Below are positions 23,980-32,645 of a DNA stretch of 56,713 bases, one piece after another. Positions within the stretch are counted from its first letter, which is position 1. Each line of letters begins with the position of its first letter. The stretch lies in NCBI GenBank assembly GCA_017886545.1, contig JAGHJS010000025.1:1-56713 (forward strand). The letters run 5' to 3'. Position numbers and translations under genes: made by a program. Origin of the DNA: Clostridia bacterium. GTDB lineage: Bacteria > Bacillota > Clostridia > Christensenellales > Borkfalkiaceae. The notes beneath the pieces were generated by a model. The model was not told the origin of the DNA. It saw only the letters and a program-made list of their open reading frames with translations, and searched no databases.

Positions 23980-25570
23980 GTACATACGGCTGCAGATGAA
24001 GCTCGCCCGATCGGGCGGCAGAGGCGCGCGGAAGGGCAGTACGGCGCTGACGTGGGTGTTCGGCATCATCGTCGTGTGCGTGGTGCTGGCGCTCCTGTAT
24101 GTGCTTTCGCTGGTCCTGCACGGCGAACTTTCGGCGTTTTCCGCCCGCGAGCTGTCCGCGCTGTTCTTTACGGTCATCGAGCTCGGGCTGGCGGTCATGG
24201 CGGTCTCGCAGCAGATGAAACGCCTGTACCGCCCCAAAGACATTCAGATCACGGCGCGTTTTCCGCTCAGCCCGTTCAGGCTGTACCTGGCGAACCTTAT
24301 TCTCGTCTACATCAACCTTGCGATCGTGGGGGCGATCCTCACCGTTCCCGTAATGGCGGTATTCTGCGCGGGAACGGGCTCGTTCGTCTGGCAGACCGTT
24401 TTCGGGCTTCTGCTCGCGGCGCTCGCCGCGCCGCTCATGCCGTTTGCGGTTTCGACGATCGTTGCCGTTCCGGTCATGTATCTTCTTACGCTGCTTGAAA
24501 ACCGCAACGTGATTCGCATGGCGATCTTTATCGTGTTCCTTGCCGGGTTTTTTGTCCTGTACAATTATGTGCTGTCCATGCTGACGGAGTATTTCCTGCA
24601 CAGCGGCGTAGGGCAGGAGACCGTATCGGTGTGGGACGGGCTGATCCGTGCGCTCAATTCGCCTTTCAATGTTGCGGCGTATTGCGGGAACCTGCTGTTC
24701 TTTGAAAACTTTTGGGCGGGGCTGGGCATCGTGCTCGGCGTTTTCGCCGTTCTGACGGCGGCGGGGCTGCTCCTTTCCCGCCCCGTGTATGTCCGCGTGC
24801 ACAGAAAAGCGCTGGAAACGGGCGGAAGCGTGTTCCGCCGCCGTAGCCGCGTCGACGGGTACGGACCCGCCGCGGCGATGCTGCGCCACGGATTCAAAGA
24901 GATCCTGCGTACGCGCGCGTATGCATATTTCTATCTCGGGATCGCGATCGCAACGCCCGTCATGGTCTTTTTCTGCAACCGCCTCGTTACCGAGGCGGGA
25001 CAGGCGCAGATCGGTTCGGGGGTCAATTTCGGTGCGTCGGTGCTCGTGCTCACCGTGTTCATGGCGATGATCAGCGCCTTTTCCGCTGCGTCGCTGAGCA
25101 TGGAAGGGAAAACCTTTTACATCACCAAGCTCGTTCCCGTCAGTTACCGCAAACAGCTTCTGATCAAAAGCCTTTTGAACCTGTGCGTATCGGCGGGCGC
25201 GCTTCTGATCAGCTGTACCGTGCTCGGCGTCATGCGTTTCCTCACGCCCGGGCAGACCTGCTTCCTTGCGGGGGCGGAGCTGCTCTGCGCGGCGGGGTTC
25301 GTGCTCAACGGGGTGAACATCAACCTGATCAACCCCAATCTGAAAGTGAAGGCGGACGGCGAAACGGACGAGATCAACATCACGCTGATGATGATCCTCG
25401 GCATCTTCATCGGGGCAGTGCTGGGCGCGGCGGCGATCATCCTTCCCTTCCTTCTGGAAGAGGCGGCGGTTTGGCTGATCCTGCTTGCGGCGGCAGCCGT
25501 CTATTTCGGCGTGAATGCATGTGTGTTTGCTTTTACCGCGAAAAAGCGGTATAACCGGATCGAGATCTGA
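23972..25570 (+). CDS. ABC-2-type permease
   Basis: This 532-residue polytopic protein has about 12 hydrophobic segments in two similar halves, separated by a basic loop near 275-300 (R-R-R-S-R). This is the layout of large single-chain ABC-2 exporter permeases. It has no periplasmic solute-binding partner, consistent with export. Its start overlaps the ATPase stop by 8 bases, and the next gene starts 14 bases after its end. Substrate is unknown. Confidence 0.85.
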   Translation: MLEYIRLQMKLARSGGRGARKGSTALTWVFGIIVVCVVLALLYVLSLVLHGELSAFSARELSALFFTVIELGLAVMAVSQQMKRLYRPKDIQITARFPLSPFRLYLANLILVYINLAIVGAILTVPVMAVFCAGTGSFVWQTVFGLLLAALAAPLMPFAVSTIVAVPVMYLLTLLENRNVIRMAIFIVFLAGFFVLYNYVLSMLTEYFLHSGVGQETVSVWDGLIRALNSPFNVAAYCGNLLFFENFWAGLGIVLGVFAVLTAAGLLLSRPVYVRVHRKALETGGSVFRRRSRVDGYGPAAAMLRHGFKEILRTRAYAYFYLGIAIATPVMVFFCNRLVTEAGQAQIGSGVNFGASVLVLTVFMAMISAFSAASLSMEGKTFYITKLVPVSYRKQLLIKSLLNLCVSAGALLISCTVLGVMRFLTPGQTCFLAGAELLCAAGFVLNGVNINLINPNLKVKADGETDEINITLMMILGIFIGAVLGAAAIILPFLLEEAAVWLILLAAAAVYFGVNACVFAFTAKKRYNRIEI

Positions 25571-25584
25571 AAGAGGATACGGCA

Positions 25585-28500
25585 ATGAAAAAAGTTATGA
25601 TCGCAGCGGTCATTCTGCTGCCGCTGATCATTCTCATGGTCCTGCTGATCAGCGGGACGGTCGTCGGTTCCGTACAGCATATCTATGTGGAATCGATCGA
25701 ATTTACGGAAGAGGGCACGCTGGTGCTCGTCAAGGACTCGGAAGAGCCCCCGCAGGCAACGCTGTCCGTCAACGTCTTTCCGCGCGCCGCAACGAACAAA
25801 GAAGTCGTGTTCAGCAGTTCGGACGAAAGCGTGGTCACCGTCGATGAAAACGGCGTCGTGTACGGCGAAGATTTCGGCGAAGCGTACATATATGCGCAGA
25901 GCGCGGAAAACGGGTCCGCCCGCATCGCCAGGCGCGTGCTCGTGACGGACGATGTGGTACACGAAGTCGTCTTTGAAAATACCGTGCGGCAGCTGTACAC
26001 GGGCAGGAGCGCGCAGCTTACGGTGCGCGTGCGCCCGCAGGAAGCCGCCGACCAGTCCATCGTATGGTCCAGTTCCGACCCGTCCGTCCTTGCGGTCGCG
26101 GCGGACGGCACCGTAACGGCGAAAAAGGCGGGCACGGCGGAGATCACCGCCCGTTCCGCCGTGAATGCGGACGCGTTCGCCGTTTTGCAGATCGAATGCA
26201 AGGCGCCCGTTCAGTCCGTCGATATAGCCGACCGCTCCGCCGTCACGCTCGCGGAGCGCACGGCGGTGTTCCCGCAGGTCCTGTTCACCCCGGCGGAGGC
26301 GGACGAGGCGGTCGCCTATTCCGTTTCCGACGAGGCGGTCGCGTCCGTGGACGGGGAGGGGAACATCCTCTTTAAAAAGGCGGGCAGGGTCACCGTCACC
26401 GCAACGGTGACGGACGGCATCGGGAACACCGCGTCCGTTTCAAAGGAATACACCTGCACGGACGGATACTATGCGGAACTTTCGTTCGGGCAGGATACAT
26501 ATACGTTCGCCTATACGGAGGACGGCGCGGTCGCGCTCTCCTTCGGCGGGCAGCCTTCGGGTGCGTCGAAAGGAGTCGAAGGCGTGACCTTTTCGCAGGA
26601 CGGCGTGCTCGAATACCGCGACGGGGCGTTCTATACCGTCGGCACGAGCAAGAGCGGCGTAAAGGTCACCGTCCGCGCCAAAACATACGACGGGCAGACC
26701 GTTTCCGCGACCTGCACGGTCGTCGTGCTGCGCAGCGCGGAGGAGATCGGGTTCCCGAAAGGGGACGCGCTCTCCGTTTCGACCGCGTCGCTGAACCTTG
26801 CGGAGTATATTTCCGTTTCGCCGCAGGACCATACCGATACCTTCGTGTTTACGGCGGACGACCCGCAGGCGGCTTCCGTCGAAAACGGCATCCTTCTCTT
26901 CAAAAAGGAAGGCAGGGTCATCGTGACCGTGGAAACAAAGAACGCCGACGGCGAAACGACGGCGCAGGGCAGCTTTACCGTCAATTATCAGAAGGCGCAG
27001 GCGGGCGACGTGGTGCTCACGCTGGAGGAGACGGAGGAAGCGTCCGTTACCATGCCCGACCTTGCGTTCGGTTTGCAGAGCGGCGTCATCGACGTGCGGC
27101 TCTCCGACGAATATACGGACGTCACGTTTACCGTTACGGAGGGCGCGGACGTCGTTTCGGTCGACGCGGTCGGCCGCGTCACCCCGCTCAAAGGCGGCAG
27201 CGCCGTCGTGACCGTGCGTGCGGAAAAGGCGGACGGCACCGTCTGGGAGAGGCAGGTGCACATCTACAGCGACCGGGCGGCGGACAGCATAGGGCTTTCG
27301 CTGCAGGACGGGTTCGCCACGAGCGGCAAAGAATACGCGGTCACCGCCACCGTTTCCCCGGCGGACGCGCTTGCGGGCAAGGAGTTCCGCTTTACGGCGG
27401 ACGGCGGCGCGCGCGTCGAATACGGCGAACCGCAGATCTCCGAAAAGGACGGCACGACCGTCTGCACCGTGACGGGCAGGATCGTGTTTGCAGGCGCGGG
27501 GACCGTGAACCTGACGGCGGGCATCTACCGCGGCGGGGAATGGAGCGAAGGGCGCAGCGTCACCCTGCGTTCCACCTACGGCGGATTGGACGAAGGCGGC
27601 TTCACGCTCATGCAGGACGGCAGCCCCGTGGCGGACGGGGCGCAGTATACCGTGGCGAATATCGGCGAAAGCCTGACGTTTGTGCTCGGAACGGACTTTT
27701 CGCCCGCTGATTTCGTCCCCGATGCGGATTCCGTCGCCGTGCATGCCGAGGGCGGCTTCCTCGACGCGGAGGCGGTGCAGGAGAACGGCGTCTGGAAGTT
27801 CGTGCTCACCGCGCGGAAACCGACGGACGGCGCGGCAACGCCCGTCACCGTCACGGTGGGCGGCAGAACGCTCACCCTGAACGTGCGCGCGGACGCGTTT
27901 GCGGAAACGCTGCAGGTGTTTGCCGACGGCAGGGAACCGGCGCTGACCGAAGGGACGCAGTACGATACGCTGCTCCCGTCGCTCACCTTTACCGTGCGCC
28001 TCGGCAGGAGCGACGGCGCCGCCGTCACGCAGCAGAAGGTGCTTTGGGAGTTCGGCGGGCAGTCGGGCGAGGCGGCGTGCACGGGCGGCGAGTGCCGCAT
28101 CACGGTGCCCGTTGCCGAAAACGCGTCGGACAGCCTTGTGTTTACGAGCGGCGACGGCAAAGCGCGCTTTTCCGTGCAGCTGGAAAGGCTTGCGGCGCTG
28201 GAGGACATCGGCGTCGTGTTCCGCTATACCACCGCGCAGGGGATGCAGGCGTCGGCGGGGCAGTTTGAAAGCATCCGCAGCCTGACGGAAACGGAGCTGC
28301 GCTTCCCGAGCGCGATGCAGAACAGCATTTCTCTTCAGATCGTGCTGCCGCTCGACCTGCTCGGCGCCTATTCGGACGAGACGTTCGCTTCGCTGTTCGC
28401 CGTGAGCGTGCCTTCCGGCTGGGGCGTTGCTTACGAAGGGGAGCTGCAGACGGCGATCCTTACGCCTCCGTCAGGGGCGGTTTCCTTCCGCGCGGATGCG

Positions 28501-29679
28501 GTGCTGCGGCACGCGGGCACGCTCGACGTCACGTTCACGCTCGTCCGTTCGGGCATCCGCGGCATTGAGTTCGTCGGTTACGACAGGACGATCGAAAGCG
28601 TGTTCCTCGGCAGCCAGCAGGTGCGCGTGTTCGCAAAACATTCCTATTACGACGGGAAAACGGTCGATTATTATAAGATCCCGCTGACGGTGACCGATGC
28701 GGACGGCTCGGGCAGCGCGATGGATCTTGTGCAGTTTTCGCTCGTTCCTTACAAGGGCGGCGCGGCGGATACGGCGCAGCAGGGCACGGAGCAGAGCGGA
28801 AGGTCAGTCTTTTACGGCGGCAAAACGTACGAGATACAGGCGGACGGCTCGCTCGTCTGCAAAGACGACAGTTCGGTCGCCGTCACGGCGGACGGAAAGA
28901 ACACGGCGGGCGTCCCCTTTGTGGATCCGTATACCGAACAGGGGTATCTCCGCATCTATTTCGGCGGTTTCGGCGGGCTGAACGAGGAGGACGTGCAGAA
29001 CGACGCCTTCGGCGATTTCGGCGAGGAGCTGGACGCGCGCACGGCGGAGAGCGGAACGTTTTTGAAGATCACCGCCTCCGACGGCGCGGAAGGCGGCGTA
29101 TCGGAGAGTTACAATTTCAACGTGATGAACGACCCGAGCGGCGCAACGCTGGTCAACGTCGTGGACGCGGCAGGGTATCTGAACAACAAGTATGTCGTTC
29201 TGCAGACGTCGCTGTACCACGACGCCGAGCTGTCGGAGCCCGAAAAAACGGAGCGGGCGGCGCAGATCCTCACGTCCACGAACAGCGGGCAGCTGAGCAA
29301 AACGCTTACCTACGGCAACGGGTTCTCGGTGAACTTCGGCGCGTACAATGCGTCGGTCGGCGAAAACATTGGTCTTTCGCAGGGAAAAGTTTACAATGCC
29401 GTATTGAAGGGCACAACTGCTTCCGCAGGCGACAGCAAGGAAAATTTCAATATCTATTTCACGGGTACGCGCTTCTATTACTGCGACATCCAGGCATGCC
29501 ATAAGGGGCTGAGCGTTTCGGGGGGGCAACCCTACCTATATCAAAAACTGTGTGTTCCGCTATCACGAGGACTCGTCCATTTACATTTACCAGACGGGCA
29601 CGGCGTACGTCGAAAACGTGTTCATCATCGATGGCGGCGACGTCGCCATGGAATATACGACGGGCACGTTCTATTTTAA
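25585..29679 (+). CDS. Giant membrane-anchored Ig-like surface protein, 5' part before a frameshift
   Basis: This frame gives 1364 residues. An uncleaved N-terminal membrane anchor (about 5-27) is followed by at least five BIG_2-like Ig repeats (near 55-120, 145-205, 228-292, 405-470 and 490-560), marked by W/F-S-S-S-D-x-S-V, G-x-V and G-x-A-x-I-T. Further beta-rich domains extend to about 1310. The last ~51 residues are out of frame: true similarity to beta-helix sequence resumes in frame +2 right after a run of seven Gs at 29520-29526. With six Gs the protein would read on to 30235 (about 1550 residues). The gene is either phase-variable, a recent pseudogene or affected by a base-call error. 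AAGAGGA precedes the ATG; it is co-transcribed with the ABC exporter. Confidence 0.85.
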   Translation: MKKVMIAAVILLPLIILMVLLISGTVVGSVQHIYVESIEFTEEGTLVLVKDSEEPPQATLSVNVFPRAATNKEVVFSSSDESVVTVDENGVVYGEDFGEAYIYAQSAENGSARIARRVLVTDDVVHEVVFENTVRQLYTGRSAQLTVRVRPQEAADQSIVWSSSDPSVLAVAADGTVTAKKAGTAEITARSAVNADAFAVLQIECKAPVQSVDIADRSAVTLAERTAVFPQVLFTPAEADEAVAYSVSDEAVASVDGEGNILFKKAGRVTVTATVTDGIGNTASVSKEYTCTDGYYAELSFGQDTYTFAYTEDGAVALSFGGQPSGASKGVEGVTFSQDGVLEYRDGAFYTVGTSKSGVKVTVRAKTYDGQTVSATCTVVVLRSAEEIGFPKGDALSVSTASLNLAEYISVSPQDHTDTFVFTADDPQAASVENGILLFKKEGRVIVTVETKNADGETTAQGSFTVNYQKAQAGDVVLTLEETEEASVTMPDLAFGLQSGVIDVRLSDEYTDVTFTVTEGADVVSVDAVGRVTPLKGGSAVVTVRAEKADGTVWERQVHIYSDRAADSIGLSLQDGFATSGKEYAVTATVSPADALAGKEFRFTADGGARVEYGEPQISEKDGTTVCTVTGRIVFAGAGTVNLTAGIYRGGEWSEGRSVTLRSTYGGLDEGGFTLMQDGSPVADGAQYTVANIGESLTFVLGTDFSPADFVPDADSVAVHAEGGFLDAEAVQENGVWKFVLTARKPTDGAATPVTVTVGGRTLTLNVRADAFAETLQVFADGREPALTEGTQYDTLLPSLTFTVRLGRSDGAAVTQQKVLWEFGGQSGEAACTGGECRITVPVAENASDSLVFTSGDGKARFSVQLERLAALEDIGVVFRYTTAQGMQASAGQFESIRSLTETELRFPSAMQNSISLQIVLPLDLLGAYSDETFASLFAVSVPSGWGVAYEGELQTAILTPPSGAVSFRADAVLRHAGTLDVTFTLVRSGIRGIEFVGYDRTIESVFLGSQQVRVFAKHSYYDGKTVDYYKIPLTVTDADGSGSAMDLVQFSLVPYKGGAADTAQQGTEQSGRSVFYGGKTYEIQADGSLVCKDDSSVAVTADGKNTAGVPFVDPYTEQGYLRIYFGGFGGLNEEDVQNDAFGDFGEELDARTAESGTFLKITASDGAEGGVSESYNFNVMNDPSGATLVNVVDAAGYLNNKYVVLQTSLYHDAELSEPEKTERAAQILTSTNSGQLSKTLTYGNGFSVNFGAYNASVGENIGLSQGKVYNAVLKGTTASAGDSKENFNIYFTGTRFYYCDIQACHKGLSVSGGQPYLYQKLCVPLSRGLVHLHLPDGHGVRRKRVHHRWRRRRHGIYDGHVLF

Positions 29680-30235
29680 AGGGTTTATTGACGGTATCAA
29701 CTATAAAAACCAAGATGATTTAAAGGGTGTTGTATCGTCACTTCCAAGCTTTTTACAGTCGTTGGCTGTCTCCATGATAACAAGCTTGTTAAAAAACAGC
29801 TATCCTGCATATATTTGGTACGACCAGGATGATGAATTATACATTAATGTTGTCGCCGCAAGTATAATGACTTCGGGTGATGTGGCAGGGGTATATGCTT
29901 ATAATACGCAAAATGCTTCTTATGAACTTCTGTCGCCAAAAAAAGGAGAAGCTGTTAAGGATGAGCAGAGCGGGTTGACGCTTTTGTATGAAGATGTTCT
30001 TTCCCTTGCAAAAATCGGGCTTTTGACCTATGAAAACAAGGGGGAGGATTCCTTCATCGGTTACAACTGCCAGTACAAGGACGTGAACGGTAGCCGTACG
30101 CTGAACACCGACCATATCGCATGGCACGCGCAGCGGGTGCACCGCGACCTTTCGCTCGTGCCGCAGACGGACGGTTCGTACGGGTGGGAACTTGCGGACC
30201 ATACCGAAAAACTGCAGGCGTCGCTGGGCGCATAA
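29552..30235 (+). CDS. 3' part of the giant surface protein (frame +2 after the G7 tract)
   Basis: In this frame the sequence continues the protein begun at 25585: G-N-P-T-Y-I-K-N-C-V-F-R follows directly on the S-V-S-G-G of the other frame. That gives a continuous beta-helix segment with repeated short strands (I-Y-I-Y-Q-T-G-T-A-Y-V, V-F-I-I-D-G-G). The nominal start used here (GTG 29552) has no ribosome site, so it is unlikely to be translated on its own. About 29690-30045 is strikingly AT-rich compared with both sides and encodes a Ser/Leu/Tyr-rich stretch, possibly an inserted segment. The protein ends without a sortase motif or C-terminal helix, so membrane attachment depends on the N-terminal anchor. 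Confidence 0.7.
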   Translation: MFRYHEDSSIYIYQTGTAYVENVFIIDGGDVAMEYTTGTFYFKGFIDGINYKNQDDLKGVVSSLPSFLQSLAVSMITSLLKNSYPAYIWYDQDDELYINVVAASIMTSGDVAGVYAYNTQNASYELLSPKKGEAVKDEQSGLTLLYEDVLSLAKIGLLTYENKGEDSFIGYNCQYKDVNGSRTLNTDHIAWHAQRVHRDLSLVPQTDGSYGWELADHTEKLQASLGA

Positions 30236-30248
30236 CGAAAAGATTGCC

Positions 30249-30287
30249 GCCGCACGGCGCGCCGCAGGCGCGGCCGTGCGGCTTTTC
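30249..30287 (+). terminator. Terminator after the giant surface protein
   Basis: A perfect 10-bp stem (30249-30258 with 30273-30282) with a 14-base self-complementary loop is followed by TTTT. Confidence 0.75.
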
Positions 30288-30301
30288 GCAGAGGAGGGGA
30301 A

Positions 30302-31015
30302 ATGATCTTTACGGGTGAGCATTGGTATTACGGGGTCCTGCAGCTGTTTTTGCTGGGGTTGGATATCCTTGCCGCGCTCGGGGCGATACGGCACCGCAAA
30401 TTCGGGCTTTGCTGGCTCTGGATAACGGCGCTTTTTCTGCTCGGCTATAAGATCTGGGAATACGTTCCCGCCGGCCGTTGGCCGCTCGATTTTTCCGCCA
30501 TGACCTATTTTCTGTTTGCCGTCGCCGTACTTCTGCCCGTCCGTCCGCTGAAAGCGGCGGCGTCGTTCAGCGGCATGCTGGCGGGCGTGTGCTTTATCGT
30601 CACGCTCATCCTGCTGCCCGAAATGCAGTACGATTCGCAGCCGAACGGGCTTTGCCTGATCATGGCGATCCTCAACCATAATCTTCTGTTCACGGGCGGC
30701 ATGATCCTTGCGGGGCGGTATCCGTTCAAAAAGACGGATCTCTTTTGGATCGGCGGCTGGCTCGCTCTCGCGATCGCCTGCATCGAGGTGCTCACGCATT
30801 GTTTCGGCTTCACGCAGAGCAACGCCGTGTTCGCGGATATTCTGGACGGAACGATCGTCTTTCAGCTTACGGGGAACACGTTCGCGCTGCCGTGGTGGTA
30901 TTACGCGCTGTATTATCCGTGCTGCCTGGCGTTGCTGTGCCTGTTGCTGTTTCTCTTTTTCAAGGTGAACAAACTCCTGCAAAAGCAGGCGCCCGCCGTC
31001 GGGGCGCAGCCGTAG
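30302..31015 (+). CDS. Polytopic membrane protein, TMEM164/YwaF-like
   Basis: This 237-residue protein has about seven hydrophobic segments (near 10-28, 35-52, 66-82, 90-106, 120-138, 150-168 and 197-223) and a short basic C-terminus. Conserved-looking polar positions inside membrane segments (His125, His167, Asn124) recall the YwaF/TMEM164 family, but the match is tentative and no function should be assumed. GAGGAGGGGAA lies just before the ATG. It follows the surface-protein terminator by 15 bases and may be reached by readthrough; no separate promoter was found. Confidence 0.6.
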   Translation: MIFTGEHWYYGVLQLFLLGLDILAALGAIRHRKFGLCWLWITALFLLGYKIWEYVPAGRWPLDFSAMTYFLFAVAVLLPVRPLKAAASFSGMLAGVCFIVTLILLPEMQYDSQPNGLCLIMAILNHNLLFTGGMILAGRYPFKKTDLFWIGGWLALAIACIEVLTHCFGFTQSNAVFADILDGTIVFQLTGNTFALPWWYYALYYPCCLALLCLLLFLFFKVNKLLQKQAPAVGAQP

Positions 31016-31084
31016 GGTGAACGGCACGGGGAGGCGCGACCGTTTTTCCCGCCGCGTTTTCGCGCCCGCGCCGCGGCGGATCGT

Positions 31085-31113
31085 TTGACAACGCGCGGGC
31101 AAAAGGGTATACT
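31085..31113 (+). promoter_or_regulatory. Promoter of tyrA
   Basis: Consensus -35 TTGACA (31085-31090), a 17-bp spacer and -10 TATACT (31108-31113); one of the strongest promoters in the window. Confidence 0.88.
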
Positions 31114-31181
31114 TGAACGGAAATTTCCGTGCGGACAGGCGTGCGCACGGCAGAAAGACGGGAAGAACGGAGGATACGGAG

Positions 31182-32006
31182 ATGGAGATCGCGGTTGCGG
31201 GGTTGGGACTGATCGGCGGTTCGGCGGCAAAGGCGCTCGCGCGCGCAGGGTATGCGTGCGACGGGTACGACCTGCCGGAGGTCGTGCGGCGCGCCGTCGG
31301 GGAGGGCGTCGTGCGTGCCCGTGCGGAGAGTTTCGAGGCGTACGACGTGGTCCTGATCGCGCTTCCGCCCGATGCGGCGATGCGCCTGCTCGATACGGGC
31401 GCCTTCAGGCAGGGCGCGGTCGTCGCCGACTTCTGCGGCGTGAAAGGGGCGTTGGAGGCGTGCGTTTGCGCCGCGCCGCGCGCATACCGATACGTCGGCT
31501 GCCACCCCATGGCGGGGCGCGAAGTGTCCGGGCTGGAAAATTCGCTTGCGACCCTCTTCGACGGCGCAAGCATGATCGTCTGCGAAAACGAGAAGACGGA
31601 CGCCGACGCGGTGCGCCTTCTGGAAAAACTGTTCGCGGATATGGGGTTTGTGAACATGCCGCACTGTTCGGCGGCATATCATGACCGTAAGATCGCGTAT
31701 ACGTCGCAGCTGGCGCACATCGTGTCCAACGCGTATGTCAAAAGTGCGGCGGCGGACGGGTTTTCGGGGTTCACGGGCGGCAGCTTTCAGGACATGACGC
31801 GGATCGCGGGCGTGGATGAAACGATCTGGTCGCGCCTGTACATGCTGAACCGCGCCGCGGCGGAGGAAGAGCTTTCCGTGCTCATCGGGCACCTGCAGGC
31901 GTATCTTGCCGCGCTGCGGGAAGGGGACGAGGCGGCGCTGACCGCCCTTCTGAAGGAGGGCAGGCTGCGCAAAGAACATCTTGATCGCGAACGCAGGATC
32001 GTATGA
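31182..32006 (+). CDS. tyrA: Prephenate dehydrogenase
   Basis: This 274-residue enzyme oxidatively decarboxylates prephenate to 4-hydroxyphenylpyruvate on the way to tyrosine. The N-terminal Rossmann motif is G-L-G-L-I-G-G-S (about 7-14). The active-site region is H-P-M-A-G-R-E (His near 110), followed by G-L-E-N-S. The helical C-terminal dimerisation domain has Q-D-M-T-R-I-A. There is no chorismate mutase or ACT domain, so it is the short monofunctional form. I chose the ATG at 31182 (CGGAGGATA upstream); an earlier in-frame ATG overlaps the -10 element. It is monocistronic and stands about 5.7 kb before the aro operon. Confidence 0.92.
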   Translation: MEIAVAGLGLIGGSAAKALARAGYACDGYDLPEVVRRAVGEGVVRARAESFEAYDVVLIALPPDAAMRLLDTGAFRQGAVVADFCGVKGALEACVCAAPRAYRYVGCHPMAGREVSGLENSLATLFDGASMIVCENEKTDADAVRLLEKLFADMGFVNMPHCSAAYHDRKIAYTSQLAHIVSNAYVKSAAADGFSGFTGGSFQDMTRIAGVDETIWSRLYMLNRAAAEEELSVLIGHLQAYLAALREGDEAALTALLKEGRLRKEHLDRERRIV

Positions 32007-32026
32007 ACATTTGCGGATCGTCCGAC

Positions 32027-32085
32027 GCGTCTGCGGCAGGCCTGCGCCATCACGGCGCAAGCTTGCCGCAGACGTTTGTTTTTTG
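32027..32085 (+). terminator. Terminator of tyrA
   Basis: A long bulged stem (32029-32048 with 32054-32074) is followed by TTTGT6. A 19-base piece of its 3' arm and T tract (32065-32084) is repeated at 32107-32125. Confidence 0.9.
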
Positions 32086-32154
32086 CGGGAACCGTGCAGG
32101 GGGCATGCCGCAGACGTTTATTTTTACATGAACGCCGCAAAAGAGAAAAATAAA

Positions 32155-32183
32155 TTTACAAAATTCGCGTTTTGTGGTATACT
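32155..32183 (+). promoter_or_regulatory. Promoter of the DUF1934 / Rho-like / ROK / patatin operon
   Basis: -35 TTTACA (32155-32160), a 17-bp spacer and -10 TATACT (32178-32183) lie 33 bases before the ATG at 32217. Confidence 0.82.
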
Positions 32184-32216
32184 GTACGTCGGAAGACAGA
32201 TTTTGCGGGAGTTCCG

Positions 32217-32645
32217 ATGCGGGAAGAAGAGTGGATCCTTACAACCGAAGACGAGAGCGGCGTCCGCCGCGTGCGCGCGCACGAATATGCACGCGACGGC
32301 GGCATATGCCGTTTCACGGCGGGCGGCGCGTCCTATACCGTGGAAAGGGGAGCCGTTCTGCGCGTCGAGTGCGAAGGGGAACTTTCCTATGCGCTGGAAT
32401 TCGACCTGCTGCGGGCAACGGCGGCGGAACTTGCCACGCCCTACGGCAGCCTGCCCGTGGAGGTCCGTACGCACGCGCTTTCCTTTGCGGAGGAAGGCGG
32501 GTTCGAGGCGGAATATACGCTGTACTTCGGCGGGGAACCTTCCCGCAGAAAGATCGCTTATGCGCCTGCGCGGGCAGGCGGCAGACATAAAAAACGGAAC
32601 GAGAGCGCGCCTGCGGAGGCGGGCGCGGATAAGGAGGGAATATGA
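32217..32645 (+). CDS. DUF1934 (YwiB-like) beta-barrel protein
   Basis: This 142-residue protein carries the DUF1934 hallmark T-P-Y-G-S-L-P-V (about 80-87), preceded by alternating beta strands and followed by E-A-E-Y-T-L-Y. The family is a small calycin-like barrel of unknown function common in Bacillota. The ~25-residue C-terminal extension is basic and Ala-rich. ATG 32217 is set by the GGGAG site. It is the first gene of a chain linked by 4-base overlaps. Confidence 0.82.
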   Translation: MREEEWILTTEDESGVRRVRAHEYARDGGICRFTAGGASYTVERGAVLRVECEGELSYALEFDLLRATAAELATPYGSLPVEVRTHALSFAEEGGFEAEYTLYFGGEPSRRKIAYAPARAGGRHKKRNESAPAEAGADKEGI

